Assembly: GCF_013387485.1 (NCBI RefSeq)
Contig: NZ_JABBXB010000002.1
Span: 1 to 64,000 of the forward strand
Direction of reading: 5' to 3'
Origin: Stenotrophomonas sp. SAM-B
GTDB lineage: Bacteria > Pseudomonadota > Gammaproteobacteria > Xanthomonadales > Xanthomonadaceae
Length of the DNA stretch: 64,000 nt
A model generated the notes under the pieces. That model did not search any database and was not told the origin of the DNA. It saw only the letters and a list, made by a program, of their open reading frames with translations. Numbering within the stretch: the first letter of the stretch is position 1; the number at the start of each line of letters is the position of its first letter. The translations under genes and the position numbers were made by a program. This document shows positions 55,103-63,654 of this stretch, piece after piece.

Positions 55103-56494
55103 TCACGGGTGAAACTTGCTTGGGTCAGCTAGCAAATCGCCAAACTGGCCGCGCTGATACAAGGGCAGTTGCACCGGAGGTTGGTAGCGAGCGAGTGTGC
55201 TGGCCTTCCCGCGCAGATGGGCGATCGCTTCGCGGTGCTGGTAGAACTTATCGAGAACAGGCACTACGTCAATCTGTCGTGGTGCGTGACCTGTAAGTAA
55301 GGCGATGTCGCTATGAGAAGCTCCGCTCGCACTCAAGTTGGTTACCAGTGTGTGCCTAAACGCATGGAATCCGATGCCTCTTCCAAATCCTAAGGTCTTC
55401 ATATATCGACCGAACTCAGCAACCAGAGTCTGGCTGTAGTGTGCGTTTGTCTCACCGGTTTTGCGGTTCGTCCCAGCAGATAGATGAGGGAATAGACGAT
55501 GGTGGCCTGTCGCTCTCACGTCGTCGACGTAGTCAAGTATTCCAGCGTCCAACAGCGGCTGTGCGATGGGGATGATGCGGGTGCATCCCTTGCCCTTCAT
55601 GCTTTGCCGACTGGTCCGCTTCAAGCGAGGGTTCTTGGCCAAATCCTCGTCCTCAGTCTTTTGAAGAGAAAAGCACCACTGTCCGGCGAGGTCTACTATG
55701 TCGATGATCTTGAGTTGGCATACTTCGTTGACTCGGGCCCCGGTGAAGAGCCCGATCATGGGTGCCCACCACAGCTGTGGTTTCGTTGCCCATGGAATGA
55801 ATGTCGCCCAGTTGAAGATCGCCTGGAGGTTTTGATCTTCAAAATAGCGAGCCGGGTTCGAGGGCCGCATCATGCCGTCCTCGGCCGGCTTCTTAAACGC
55901 TCGCATCGGTGATGAGGGGATGGCTAAGGAGTCCTCGAGATGTCTGAAGAAGGACACCAGGAAGCGGCGGTGGCGCTCCAGGGTGGCTGGGGCAAGTGGC
56001 TCGGTGCCCATCTTTCTTCCAGCTTCAATCACTTCGTCGAAGGTGAGTTTGGATAGGAGCGGATCGGTGGTGACGTTCTTCGGAGCCCAGCGCAACAGTT
56101 CCCACATCTTATGGATGTCTTTGTAGTCGATGCGGGCGGCAGAAATGTTTCCGCAGGTAAGCACGAGCAATTTGAGCGTGCGCGCGGTTACTTCAACGGT
56201 CTTTGGGTTAAGGTTCCTTCGCTCCATATCCCTCAGGTAGTCGGAGATTTCGGTCTCCAGCGGCCTCGCCGGTGAACCCATTGGCAGAGGTTGGGGCCTG
56301 CGAGAGCCGCTTTTATATGCCCGCTTGTTCGCGGCATTTTCGAGGCCAGCAACGATGCACTCGTGAAAATTGATTGCGGCCTGCCTACAGCCGAGCGTCA
56401 CCCTATCGACATGAAAGTCTCCCGCTTTGACTCCCTCAAAAACAATGAGGCCATTCGAGAAGCGGGGGTCGGCGGGAATATTCGTATCGGACAT
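55103..56494 (-). CDS. Tyrosine recombinase (second integrase)
   Basis: The 463-residue recombinase has an N-terminal region, a core-binding domain (about 85-205) and a catalytic domain with the family residues: arginine in LFTGARVNEVCQL, HxxR in FHAFRHTLVT, the later H in LTGHAPRQ, and the tyrosine in DKFYQHREA. It appears full length and is only distantly similar to the integrase at 20965. It is followed on its 3' side by the stress cassette and preceded by AT-rich DNA, and may mark the border of a second element inserted in or beside the first island. Confidence 0.9.
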   Translation of the reverse strand: MSDTNIPADPRFSNGLIVFEGVKAGDFHVDRVTLGCRQAAINFHECIVAGLENAANKRAYKSGSRRPQPLPMGSPARPLETEISDYLRDMERRNLNPKTVEVTARTLKLLVLTCGNISAARIDYKDIHKMWELLRWAPKNVTTDPLLSKLTFDEVIEAGRKMGTEPLAPATLERHRRFLVSFFRHLEDSLAIPSSPMRAFKKPAEDGMMRPSNPARYFEDQNLQAIFNWATFIPWATKPQLWWAPMIGLFTGARVNEVCQLKIIDIVDLAGQWCFSLQKTEDEDLAKNPRLKRTSRQSMKGKGCTRIIPIAQPLLDAGILDYVDDVRATGHHRLFPHLSAGTNRKTGETNAHYSQTLVAEFGRYMKTLGFGRGIGFHAFRHTLVTNLSASGASHSDIALLTGHAPRQIDVVPVLDKFYQHREAIAHLRGKASTLARYQPPVQLPLYQRGQFGDLLADPSKFHP

Positions 56495-56930
56495 GCTTCA
56501 CTTCCATTGATTTCAATGGAAGTACCAATAAGTCATCGAAGTAAATCGTCAATCGATTTGAGGAAAAACCTATCCGATTGGTCATTGCTCTATGCGTTGC
56601 GTTCCTACCGAAAAACGCGCGCAACTACCGTCATTTCCGTTACCTTCTTAAATTATTGATTTAAAAGGTTATTTGCGGGTGCAAAATCAGTCATTAGTGT
56701 ACTGTTATTGCTCTCAGGCACGCTAAACGAGCTAACAAAAGGCTAGTTTTAGCTGAATGGCAGATAAATCTATTGCTATTTTGTTAGCTTCCTAGGTTTG
56801 AGCGACCTGTTCCGTCGGTTACCGGGAGGCGATGCCTAGCTGCAGCATTTGAACTGGCGAGCCGAGGCCGAAAATAGGGAGGTCATTACCCATTTACCCT
56901 CTCGATCGATCACCGCCAGAGCCCTGCACC
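56495..56930. other. AT-rich region beside the second integrase
   Basis: A 436-base non-coding stretch, clearly AT-richer than its surroundings. It contains an inverted repeat GCTAACAAAA (56731-56740) / TTTTGTTAGC (56779-56788) with a 38-base spacer. It may hold the integrase promoter or an attachment-type site. Confidence 0.5.
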
Positions 56931-57824
56931 TCAGTTCATATGGGCTTTTGCCGCTGCGACAAACGCTCGGCTGACCGCATGTAGCGTTGAAGAGCGCACC
57001 GCAGAGTGCTGCCAGTAGAGGGGCACGTCGATTTGTCGATCTTGATCCAAGATGACGACGTGCTTTGCCGCGACCGCCTCCTTGATGAGTGCTTCGGGCG
57101 CCAAGCACCATCCAAGACCTAATCGGGCCGCGTCGACAAACCCCGTGGAGGAGGGCAGGTAGTGGACGGGCGGACTGATCTTCGCTTTCGTCACACGCCT
57201 GACGAAGCGCCATTGGAGCTCGTCTTTCCGGTTGAAGATCAGCATCGGCGCCTTGGCCAAACTCAGGGCGTCGACGCCATGGGGAAAATGAGTCTTCACG
57301 AACTGGGGCGAAGCAATCGGGCGGTAACGCATAGAGCCCAGGGAAACGACGTTGCAGCCCTTCAAGGCGCTGGCTTGGGAAGTGACCGCACCGAGCACGG
57401 CGCCGTCGCGAAGCAGCGATAGGGTGTGGTCTTGATCGTCGACCCGGACATCAAAGAGGTAGCCGTGCGCCTGGTGAAGCACCGATAGGGCTTCCAGCAC
57501 CCAGGTTTGGAGCGAATCGTCATTGACGGCAATGGCTACCGCAATGGTGAAGAACGGGCCAGCCTTCTCCGGATTTAGGTCGGCCAAAGCCTCCGCCTCC
57601 AAAATCTTCATTGGTTGAAGGCGCTGCAGCAGGCGCTGTCCTGCTGGGGTTGGCTGGCAAGGACCTTGGCGCACCAAGAGGACTTGGCCCAGTCGATCCT
57701 CCAGGGCCTTGATTCGCTGGGATACCGCAGAGGGCGTCACGGAGAGCTTCTTAGCCGCTGCGTCGAAGCTGCCTTCAGCCAAGGCAGCTGAGAACGCGGC
57801 CAGCTGAGGGTGGATCAGGTCCAT
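56931..57824 (-). CDS. argP: LysR-family regulator of arginine/lysine export
   Basis: The 297-residue protein is the ArgP/IciA/LysG type: N-terminal HTH MDLIHPQLAAFSAALAEGSF and LSVTPSAVSQRIKALEDRLG, quoted in part, then a ligand-binding domain (about 90-290). ATG 57824 has a GGAG site and is preferred over upstream starts. It is divergent from argO, 100 bases away, the arrangement typical for this regulator and its target exporter. ArgP homologues respond to arginine or lysine. Confidence 0.9.
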   Translation of the reverse strand: MDLIHPQLAAFSAALAEGSFDAAAKKLSVTPSAVSQRIKALEDRLGQVLLVRQGPCQPTPAGQRLLQRLQPMKILEAEALADLNPEKAGPFFTIAVAIAVNDDSLQTWVLEALSVLHQAHGYLFDVRVDDQDHTLSLLRDGAVLGAVTSQASALKGCNVVSLGSMRYRPIASPQFVKTHFPHGVDALSLAKAPMLIFNRKDELQWRFVRRVTKAKISPPVHYLPSSTGFVDAARLGLGWCLAPEALIKEAVAAKHVVILDQDRQIDVPLYWQHSAVRSSTLHAVSRAFVAAAKAHMN

Positions 57825-57924
57825 GGCTTGCTCCATTAGGATTTCTGTTGCGGACGCTGAAATATTAGCTTTTCTGGCTCTGCCAGGCGGTGCAGGATGC
57901 GCCCTTCCTTTCCGGACAACCGCC

Positions 57925-58548
57925 ATGCTTCTCTCCGCCGCCGTCTCAGGCTTCATTGCCGCCGCAGGCCTTATCATCGCCATTGGAGCCCAAAACGCGT
58001 TTGTCCTGCGGCAGGGGCTTCAACAAAGGCACGTAGGGCTAGTGGTCCTGGTCTGCATGATGGGCGACATCGTTCTCATCATCGCCGGGGTGGCCGGAAT
58101 CGGCGCGTTGGTCCAGCAATGGCCTTGGCTCTTACAGCTTTTGCGTTTTGGCGGCGCAGCCTTCCTCGCCATCTATGGGCTTTTGGCAGCTCGACGGGCT
58201 ATAACCGGCGGTGGAGAACTAGCACCTGCGAACGCCGCCAAGCAGCATTGGCGTCTCGTGTTGCTGACCGCCCTCGCGTTCACTTTCCTCAATCCGCACG
58301 TCTACCTGGATACCATGGTTCTCTTGGGGAGCCTTTCGACTCGCTACCCGGTGGAGACGCGGTGGGCTTTCGCCGTGGGTGCATGCTGCGCCAGCACGGC
58401 CTGGTTCAGCGCCTTAGGCTTTGGCGCCCGATTGCTGCGTCCAGTGTTTCGCAATCCCAAGGCTTGGCGGGTCCTCGATACCATCATGGCGATCTTCATG
58501 TTCGCGCTCAGCCTGCTGCTCCTTTTGAAGCCCCTGAAGGTGGGCTGA
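57925..58548 (+). CDS. argO: LysE/ArgO-type amino acid exporter
   Basis: The 207-residue inner-membrane protein has about five to six membrane helices and the LysE-family start with AIGAQNAFVLRQGL near residue 21, and NPHVYLDTMVLLG further on, both conserved in arginine and lysine exporters. It removes excess basic amino acids from the cytosol. Its divergent neighbour is the ArgP-type regulator. The ATG at 57925 is favoured over an extension to 57823 overlapping the argP start. Confidence 0.91.
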   Translation: MLLSAAVSGFIAAAGLIIAIGAQNAFVLRQGLQQRHVGLVVLVCMMGDIVLIIAGVAGIGALVQQWPWLLQLLRFGGAAFLAIYGLLAARRAITGGGELAPANAAKQHWRLVLLTALAFTFLNPHVYLDTMVLLGSLSTRYPVETRWAFAVGACCASTAWFSALGFGARLLRPVFRNPKAWRVLDTIMAIFMFALSLLLLLKPLKVG

Positions 58549-58749
58549 GAGCTTGCATCAGCAAGTATGGCCGGCGTCGTTTTGGCAATCGACGACGTGG
58601 GCGGCATGTCATCCATTTGCCTTAAGGAGCCTCGGTCAGCTCAAGCCCGTCTTGATCGACCGAGGGGATGCGCTACGCCGTCAGTGAGAGACCACCCGAC
58701 TGGTGATGGGCTGTTCAACGGCTACCCAGTGCACATGGAATTGCCAATT

Positions 58750-59055
58750 TTAAGGCGGGCTGGCCGCGTCCCCAGAGTTGGCCCTGTATGTATCGCAGTT
58801 GCCGCTCGGGAACCGCTCCATGTATTCCGAAAAACGCGCTCCGGAGATCGCTTGTCTTGCTCCGCATTTGGGGCATGTAATGGCCGCCCCTCCGCCATCG
58901 ATGGCTTCTAGGCTCGGCAGCTCGGTGGCCTTGAAAATGTTTCGGCAAGGGTGACATTGGGCCCGCACGAACTCGACCTCGGGAAAGGCATTCCCAAGGA
59001 GCTTCGTGGGGCTGCAACAAACTTCAAACAGGTAGAACAGGCCAGTGTCTGGCAT
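58750..59055 (-). CDS. Small zinc-ribbon protein
   Basis: A 101-residue product starting MPDTGLFYLFEVCCSP, with the zinc-binding pairs CHPCRN (about 34) and CPKCGARQAI (about 62), followed by a tail of about 35 residues. It shares architecture with the genes at 32437 and 44028 (CPKCGA and QAI/QAV similarity), so all three are paralogues. It may bind nucleic acid or protein. Function unknown. Confidence 0.6.
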   Translation of the reverse strand: MPDTGLFYLFEVCCSPTKLLGNAFPEVEFVRAQCHPCRNIFKATELPSLEAIDGGGAAITCPKCGARQAISGARFSEYMERFPSGNCDTYRANSGDAASPP

Positions 59056-59455
59056 GAGCTTGGTCCTTAACGAGGATCATGGCCGAGCATTGGGACCGGC
59101 TGCCCGGTCTTCTATCCCGGCAGGACTCGATGCTGAATGCGCCCAACCGAGCGCGAAGGTCGGTAGGTGGTCAAGTAAGTGGCCACAGTGGGGTGGGGAT
59201 GGGAGGGCCGGGTTTGAGCGGAGTCTACGCCTCTGCGCTCATTTCGTGGAGCTCGATGTCAGGGATACCCAGCTGCTCAGGGCTGTATGACCGCTAGTGG
59301 TTTCGGTGGAGGGGAAGCACCTTGCGTCCGCGGCCAGATCTACCTCAGCAGAGCGCCGACTACGGGGCGTGTTCGCACCGACGCGGGGGTCTAAGCAGCG
59401 GCTGCTATGTTCCCAATAGCGCTAAGCAGAACAATTGACGTCCCTCCCGCAGAAG
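59056..59455. other. Intergenic region without a supported gene
   Basis: A 400-base gap. The small plus-strand frames here lack protein character. No repeat was identified. Confidence 0.4.
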
Positions 59456-59869
59456 TCAGCCTGGATACGCCGGGAATCGCTCGCCGGGGTGTCGCTTCTT
59501 CCACTCGGTATGGGCGACGGTTCCTTCCCAAGCGAGGAACGCTTTGGGTGGGCGACCTCGTCCGGACCACGTCTCACCACTGAAGGGCAGCCAGAATCGA
59601 GGCGCCAGTTCCTCCTTTTGAACCTTGGGGACTTTGGCCTGTCTGGGCGGCGTCGAAGAAGCGTTCGCCCCGATTGCTTCGCGGATCTTGCGCTGCTGTG
59701 CCGCACTGAAATCCTCGAAATAAGCGTTCAGGAGCAGGTTGACGCGCTTATAGGCTTCCTTGGTCGCTGCACTGAGAAGCGCCTTGTCGGTTGCTGCGCC
59801 CGAATGGCTCGGTCCGCTGAGGGCCTCTAACCGCGGTGCAGATGGCTTGTTCGACGTCTTGCGGGGCAT
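59456..59869 (-). CDS. H-NS-family nucleoid protein
   Basis: The 137-residue protein ends in the H-NS C-terminal DNA-binding module: WSGRGRPPKAFLAWEG (about 107-122), whose GRGRPPK hook inserts in AT-rich minor grooves. The upstream part (about 30-65) is helical and may serve in oligomerisation. An Ala/Lys/Pro linker separates the two. H-NS-type proteins carried on mobile elements often silence the cargo or mask the element from the host. It is a likely silencer for AT-rich DNA of this island. Confidence 0.8.
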   Translation of the reverse strand: MPRKTSNKPSAPRLEALSGPSHSGAATDKALLSAATKEAYKRVNLLLNAYFEDFSAAQQRKIREAIGANASSTPPRQAKVPKVQKEELAPRFWLPFSGETWSGRGRPPKAFLAWEGTVAHTEWKKRHPGERFPAYPG

Positions 59870-60446
59870 GGGGTTCTAAATGTAAGTGGCGCCAAGACCG
59901 CCCAAGATACCAAATGGCCAGATGCGCCCCAATGCACCGGGTGGTCCTCTCAAAGCCGTTCTCTGCCAAGCGCGACAAGCTGGTTGCCCTCAGGCCCCCG
60001 CTGAGCGGCGCGATACTCCCACATGGGTCCATTCCCTTCCGCTGCGCAGCCCATCTGGCAGCGACAGCTAGAGCCTCACGCCCAGGGCATCAAATGTCGG
60101 CGTGGTCATCCTCTTCCGCATCCGCATCCGCATCCGCATCCGTCCTAGAGGGAGCCCGGAGCCCGCCAAGTCACCGAGTGATTCAGGTAGGCGCTGGCGC
60201 TTCTCGACATCCGACTCCTGGACAACCTGGCCTTCGGTGCTCGGCAGCACACACCTGCTTGATATCGGCCAGAATATATTCACTGCGGGTCTGCTTGCGC
60301 TTGCCCGAGTCCTCAGCGTCATCGGGCAGCAGCGGCATGGACCGCTCTTCAATGTGGGCGGATCGTGTCGCGCATCTGTGGTGCCTTGTTCAGAAATTCC
60401 TTTGGCTGCTACGATCACGCAATCAACACCGGAAGGAGATTCGCAG
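59870..60446. other. Intergenic region with a hexanucleotide repeat
   Basis: A 577-base divergent region. At 60116-60142 four full CCGCAT units plus a partial one are repeated in tandem. No gene is supported; a frame through the repeat would encode alternating Arg-Ile. Confidence 0.5.
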
Positions 60447-60953
60447 ATGAGTGTGACGGCATCAGCACTTCCCCCTGTTAATGTGATTCGTTCCTTTGTG
60501 ATTGATGTATTGAAAATGGTGAAGGCCGGCGAGCCGGATCATCACGCGATTGGCGTGACATTCAAAACGGAGCAGGGGTTCGTATCATCTTTTGGAATAT
60601 CAAAGGCCCTTGCTCTGGACTTGATTGCGCGCCTGGGCGACGCTCTGCAGGAGCATGGGGTTTCAGCCGATATTGACGCGCTTGAAAGTCTTGCGAAGAA
60701 ATCAGAAGGATCAGACCCCAAGCTTCTCGCAATTTGGACCTACATCATCACGCCATTGCCAAGTCCTCCGAAAGGTGGCCTTAAAAACCCAAGCAAAGAC
60801 TTCGTTAAGGTTGTAGATCTCGATGCCAAAGAGGACATCTATACCTTAGACTTGACCACACAAGACGACGATTCAATGCGTTTTTCATTGGATCCATTTT
60901 TGGCAAGGGTCTTTCGGGAGCAACTGATCGAGGCTGTTAGCCGGCTGATCTGA
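60447..60953 (+). CDS. Hypothetical protein
   Basis: The 168-residue acidic soluble protein has an excellent GGAAGGAGA ribosome-binding site before the ATG at 60447. It begins MSVTASALPPVNVIRSFVID and has a helical segment (ALALDLIARLGDALQEHG) and a C-terminal strand-rich part ending RFSLDPFLARVFREQLIEA, quoted in part. No signal peptide. Codon use is less GC-rich than in the core. The family is not recognised. It lies between the H-NS-like gene and the mobilisation genes. Confidence 0.65.
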   Translation: MSVTASALPPVNVIRSFVIDVLKMVKAGEPDHHAIGVTFKTEQGFVSSFGISKALALDLIARLGDALQEHGVSADIDALESLAKKSEGSDPKLLAIWTYIITPLPSPPKGGLKNPSKDFVKVVDLDAKEDIYTLDLTTQDDDSMRFSLDPFLARVFREQLIEAVSRLI

Positions 60954-61113
60954 GGGATGTCGGCCTGGGTTGCAGTGCACATGACAATTGTGGGCCCGCG
61001 ACGCAATGGGTTCAAAGCTTGATGATTCATGGGGTGTGGTCGAAACGGTGTTGGCATTCAAGTTATTGGGCGATTTGAAAAAGTCAATTGCCGGCTCGGC
61101 AAGGCCGGCCAGC

Positions 61114-61431
61114 TTAAGTAGAAGCTTCGTTACCTAACGAGATGGCCATTAGCCACGCGGCACCGATGTCCGATGCTGGTTGTTTAAGCTGGCTTCGGTT
61201 CTGAAGATGCAGCCGAAACACCCCGACCAGTTCCGCGTCTTCGAGCGGTTCAGCGCCTGCGAGGAACACCAGTTCGGCCACCCGAGCGCGTCGCTTTGCC
61301 TCTTCGCGTCGCTGCGTTTCCTTCGCTTTCACTGCCTGACGCTGGCTTGCTAGCAGTTGACGCGCTTGGAGTTGGGCTAATCGTTCTGTGGCTCTCTGAA
61401 TTCTCTGGTGGTAGTGGTTTGGCTCGGTCAT
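61114..61431 (-). CDS. TraD-like mobilisation protein
   Basis: The 105-residue, Arg/Lys/Gln-rich helical protein (HQRIQRATERLAQLQARQ, EAKRRARVAELVFLAGAEPL) matches the small conjugal-transfer TraD family that is encoded divergently from MobA/MobL relaxases. It differs from the large coupling-protein TraD. It is likely to help the relaxase at oriT. ATG 61431 has an AGGAG site. The candidate oriT at 61565-61640 lies between it and the relaxase gene. Confidence 0.78.
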   Translation of the reverse strand: MTEPNHYHQRIQRATERLAQLQARQLLASQRQAVKAKETQRREEAKRRARVAELVFLAGAEPLEDAELVGVFRLHLQNRSQLKQPASDIGAAWLMAISLGNEAST

Positions 61432-61564
61432 GCTTTTCTCCTCTGCGTGCATACGAGTCAACCAAAGAAATGGCTCGCGTCAAGTTCTCGGGTCCGTGAA
61501 TTTGAGCTTCTATCGAAATCGAAAAGATCTGAAAAACAAAGCTTGAAAGAATGAAGCAAGAGCG

Positions 61565-61640
61565 CACCTATGCGTTGCCGGTGGCAACGCGTGCGCAAAG
61601 GGCTGCCGCCCCTTGGACCCCAATCGCTTCGCGCTTGCCA
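61565..61640. other. Candidate origin of transfer (oriT)
   Basis: An inverted repeat GCGTTGCC (61572-61579) / GGCAACGC (61583-61590) is followed at once by GTGCGCAAAGGG, similar in layout to nick regions of MobQ-type oriT. It lies between divergent TraD-like and MobA/MobL genes, the usual place. Position and structure are seen; the nick is inferred. Confidence 0.5.
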
Positions 61641-61694
61641 AAGCAGAAAGCCAGCGCATAAAGAGCCGGGCATATCCACTTCTTGGAGCGCCAT

Positions 61695-63287
61695 ATGGCT
61701 ATCTATCACGCGAACATCAAAACGATCAGCCGCTCAAAGGGACATTCGTCCATTGCCGCGGCTGCCTACAGGGCGGGCTTGCTGCTCTCCGACGAGCGCA
61801 CCGGGCAGCGGCACGACTACCGCCGCCGCGATGGCGTTGTCGAAACCCGGTGCATGGCGCCGGTTGGGTCGCCCGCGTGGGCCTTGGATCCACACCAGCT
61901 TTGGGTAGAAGCCGAGAGGGCAGAGCGGCGTAAAGACTCGACTGTCGCCAGGGAATTCGAGTTCGCATTGCCGCATGAGCTGGACGAAGATCAGCGTTCT
62001 AGCCTGGCCACTGACGTGACTCGCGCACTTGTTGAACGTTACGGCTTCGCTGCCCAAGCCAGCATCCACAGCCCTGGATCCAAAGGGGGACTTAACCATC
62101 ACGTCCATATCCTCGCCACAACACGTCGCATCGGCCCCGATGGCCTCACAGACAAGACCCGCGAGCTGGACGGCGGGCCCACCGGTCGGGAGGAGGTTGA
62201 GTGGGTGCGTGCCCTGGTCGCCTCGAGTGTGAATGCGCACCTCGAGGCGGCAGGCATTGACGCTCGAGTCGACCACCGAACTTTGAAGGTCCAAGCAGAA
62301 GAGGCCTTGGCCCGAGGTGACTTTGCGGCAGCAGCGGTTCTCTCGCGCCAGCCCACCCGTCATTTGGGGAAGAGCGCCGCCGCCATGTTGCGGCGAGGCT
62401 TGGAGTCTGGGCGGGGGGAGATCAACGAGCAAATTGCATTGGATAACCTCCATGGATTTGAACGGATCGCGAGAGAGTTCGACAAGGAGGCGTGGTTCCA
62501 AGGCCAAGGGATTGCAGCCGAGGGGTATGGTGAGCAGCCTAGTGGCCCACGGAAGGGCAAGCGACTTCGATTCGATCTGGCAAACGGCGGCGGTGAGGTG
62601 GAGCTGTCCCCAAGGATGCTGGCGAAGGCGAGGGACTATGGCTTGTTCGGCTCAGATCCGGCTGACCAGCCACCGTTGCCACAGCGCGTGACGAGCCAAG
62701 AGCTTCTCCAGGGCATCGTCGAGACGTGGCGTGAGCTGGTCAGCGCCGGCGCCGAGGCGGCTCTGACGTGGACGCGGAGGGTGGTCGAGCACGCGGCAGC
62801 AGGAGTGAGCGCCTTTGTGGACTCAAGCGCCGTGTGGACCAAGCTGCGTGAGGTGCTGCGCTCGATGAAGCAACTGAAGCACCGACTCTCCGCCTACAGC
62901 CGGCGCCAGCAGGCAGAGCGACGCGCCATCCGGCTGGTGCACATGGCTGAGCAGTCTTGGGAGGAATTCAATACGAACCACCCCCGACCCGGCTGTCCAT
63001 GGCCTGAGCACGAGTGGAAGGCAAGAAGGACGCGGCGACTGGTTGCTCTGGAGAAGCGCTCGGCCGAACTGGAGAAGGCGCGCAATCTCACCACGCCGGA
63101 GGAGGCGGCGGCATGTGACGCAACGGTTCTCGAGAGCCAGATGAGATTGGAAGCTTGCAGCGAGGCCCTGGCCAGTGTTGGGTTGACCGAGGGTGAACCC
63201 AACTCGGCAGGAAACGTGAGGAATCTGCACGCCATTGATTCCCCCGTCAGTCCGCCCGGTTTGCGTCCTTCCCCACGCTTCCACTGA
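61695..63287 (+). CDS. mobA: MobA/MobL-family relaxase (MobQ type)
   Basis: The 530-residue protein starts MAIYHANIKTISRSKGHSSI, the canonical relaxase N-terminus with the catalytic tyrosine. It has the metal-binding histidine triad segment NHHVHILATTR (about 134). A long helical C-terminal part follows (after about residue 350) without a clear primase or helicase domain. The enzyme would nick oriT and pilot single-stranded DNA in mobilisation by a helper conjugation system; no type IV secretion genes are in the window. An SD (GGAG) lies before the ATG at 61695. A terminator follows. Confidence 0.92.
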   Translation: MAIYHANIKTISRSKGHSSIAAAAYRAGLLLSDERTGQRHDYRRRDGVVETRCMAPVGSPAWALDPHQLWVEAERAERRKDSTVAREFEFALPHELDEDQRSSLATDVTRALVERYGFAAQASIHSPGSKGGLNHHVHILATTRRIGPDGLTDKTRELDGGPTGREEVEWVRALVASSVNAHLEAAGIDARVDHRTLKVQAEEALARGDFAAAAVLSRQPTRHLGKSAAAMLRRGLESGRGEINEQIALDNLHGFERIAREFDKEAWFQGQGIAAEGYGEQPSGPRKGKRLRFDLANGGGEVELSPRMLAKARDYGLFGSDPADQPPLPQRVTSQELLQGIVETWRELVSAGAEAALTWTRRVVEHAAAGVSAFVDSSAVWTKLREVLRSMKQLKHRLSAYSRRQQAERRAIRLVHMAEQSWEEFNTNHPRPGCPWPEHEWKARRTRRLVALEKRSAELEKARNLTTPEEAAACDATVLESQMRLEACSEALASVGLTEGEPNSAGNVRNLHAIDSPVSPPGLRPSPRFH

Positions 63288-63292
63288 AAGCC

Positions 63293-63318
63293 AAAGCGCC
63301 CCGAACAAGGGGCGCTTT
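63293..63318 (+). terminator. Terminator of the relaxase gene
   Basis: A ten-base stem AAAGCGCCCC / GGGGCGCTTT with a six-base loop, starting five bases after the mobA stop. It also serves as a stop for the convergent gene at 63340. Confidence 0.85.
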
Positions 63319-63339
63319 CGTTATGACCTGGCGTGGCAG

Positions 63340-63654
63340 TTAGTGACTGCGGGGTCCCGGTGCTGACCGGTTGGCCGGGTTGGGGGACGAGGCGCCCTGG
63401 GCGCTTCGCTTGGCGCGCCATTCGTCCAAAGATGGCACTACATCACGTCGGATAACTGCTTCCATTGTCTTAGGGCGAGGGGATGCGGAGGCGCGCGGCG
63501 GAGTTGAGCCGTGGAAGCGGCGCATCAACTCAGCCGAGACGTTAAGTGCTTCCTGGATGTCCTCCAGGCGTTCCGTCCATGGACGCGCGCGGTTCTGGCA
63601 GACAAGCGCGCTGACGATATGACTTGCGATTCGAAGTTGGGTCTCTTGGGGCAT
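63340..63654 (-). CDS. Hypothetical protein, weakly MucR/Ros-like N-terminus
   Basis: The 104-residue product starts MPQETQLRIASHIVSALVCQ; this helix and the following LEDIQEALN resemble the N-terminus of the MucR/Ros regulators. The C2H2-type zinc finger normally found in these proteins is absent and the sequence ends in a Pro/Ser-rich tail, so it cannot be a standard MucR. It is convergent with mobA. It may be a mobilisation accessory protein. The relation is tentative. Confidence 0.5.
   Translation of the reverse strand: MPQETQLRIASHIVSALVCQNRARPWTERLEDIQEALNVSAELMRRFHGSTPPRASASPRPKTMEAVIRRDVVPSLDEWRAKRSAQGASSPNPANRSAPGPRSH

Noticed and set aside
60116..60142. Possible CRISPR-like array
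   Set aside because: Only a hexamer tandem repeat; no spacers, no cas genes in the window.
60102..60446. N-terminal extension of the gene at 60447 through the CCGCAT repeat
   Set aside because: The ATG at 60447 has a strong ribosome-binding site, and the extension encodes Arg-Ile repeats.
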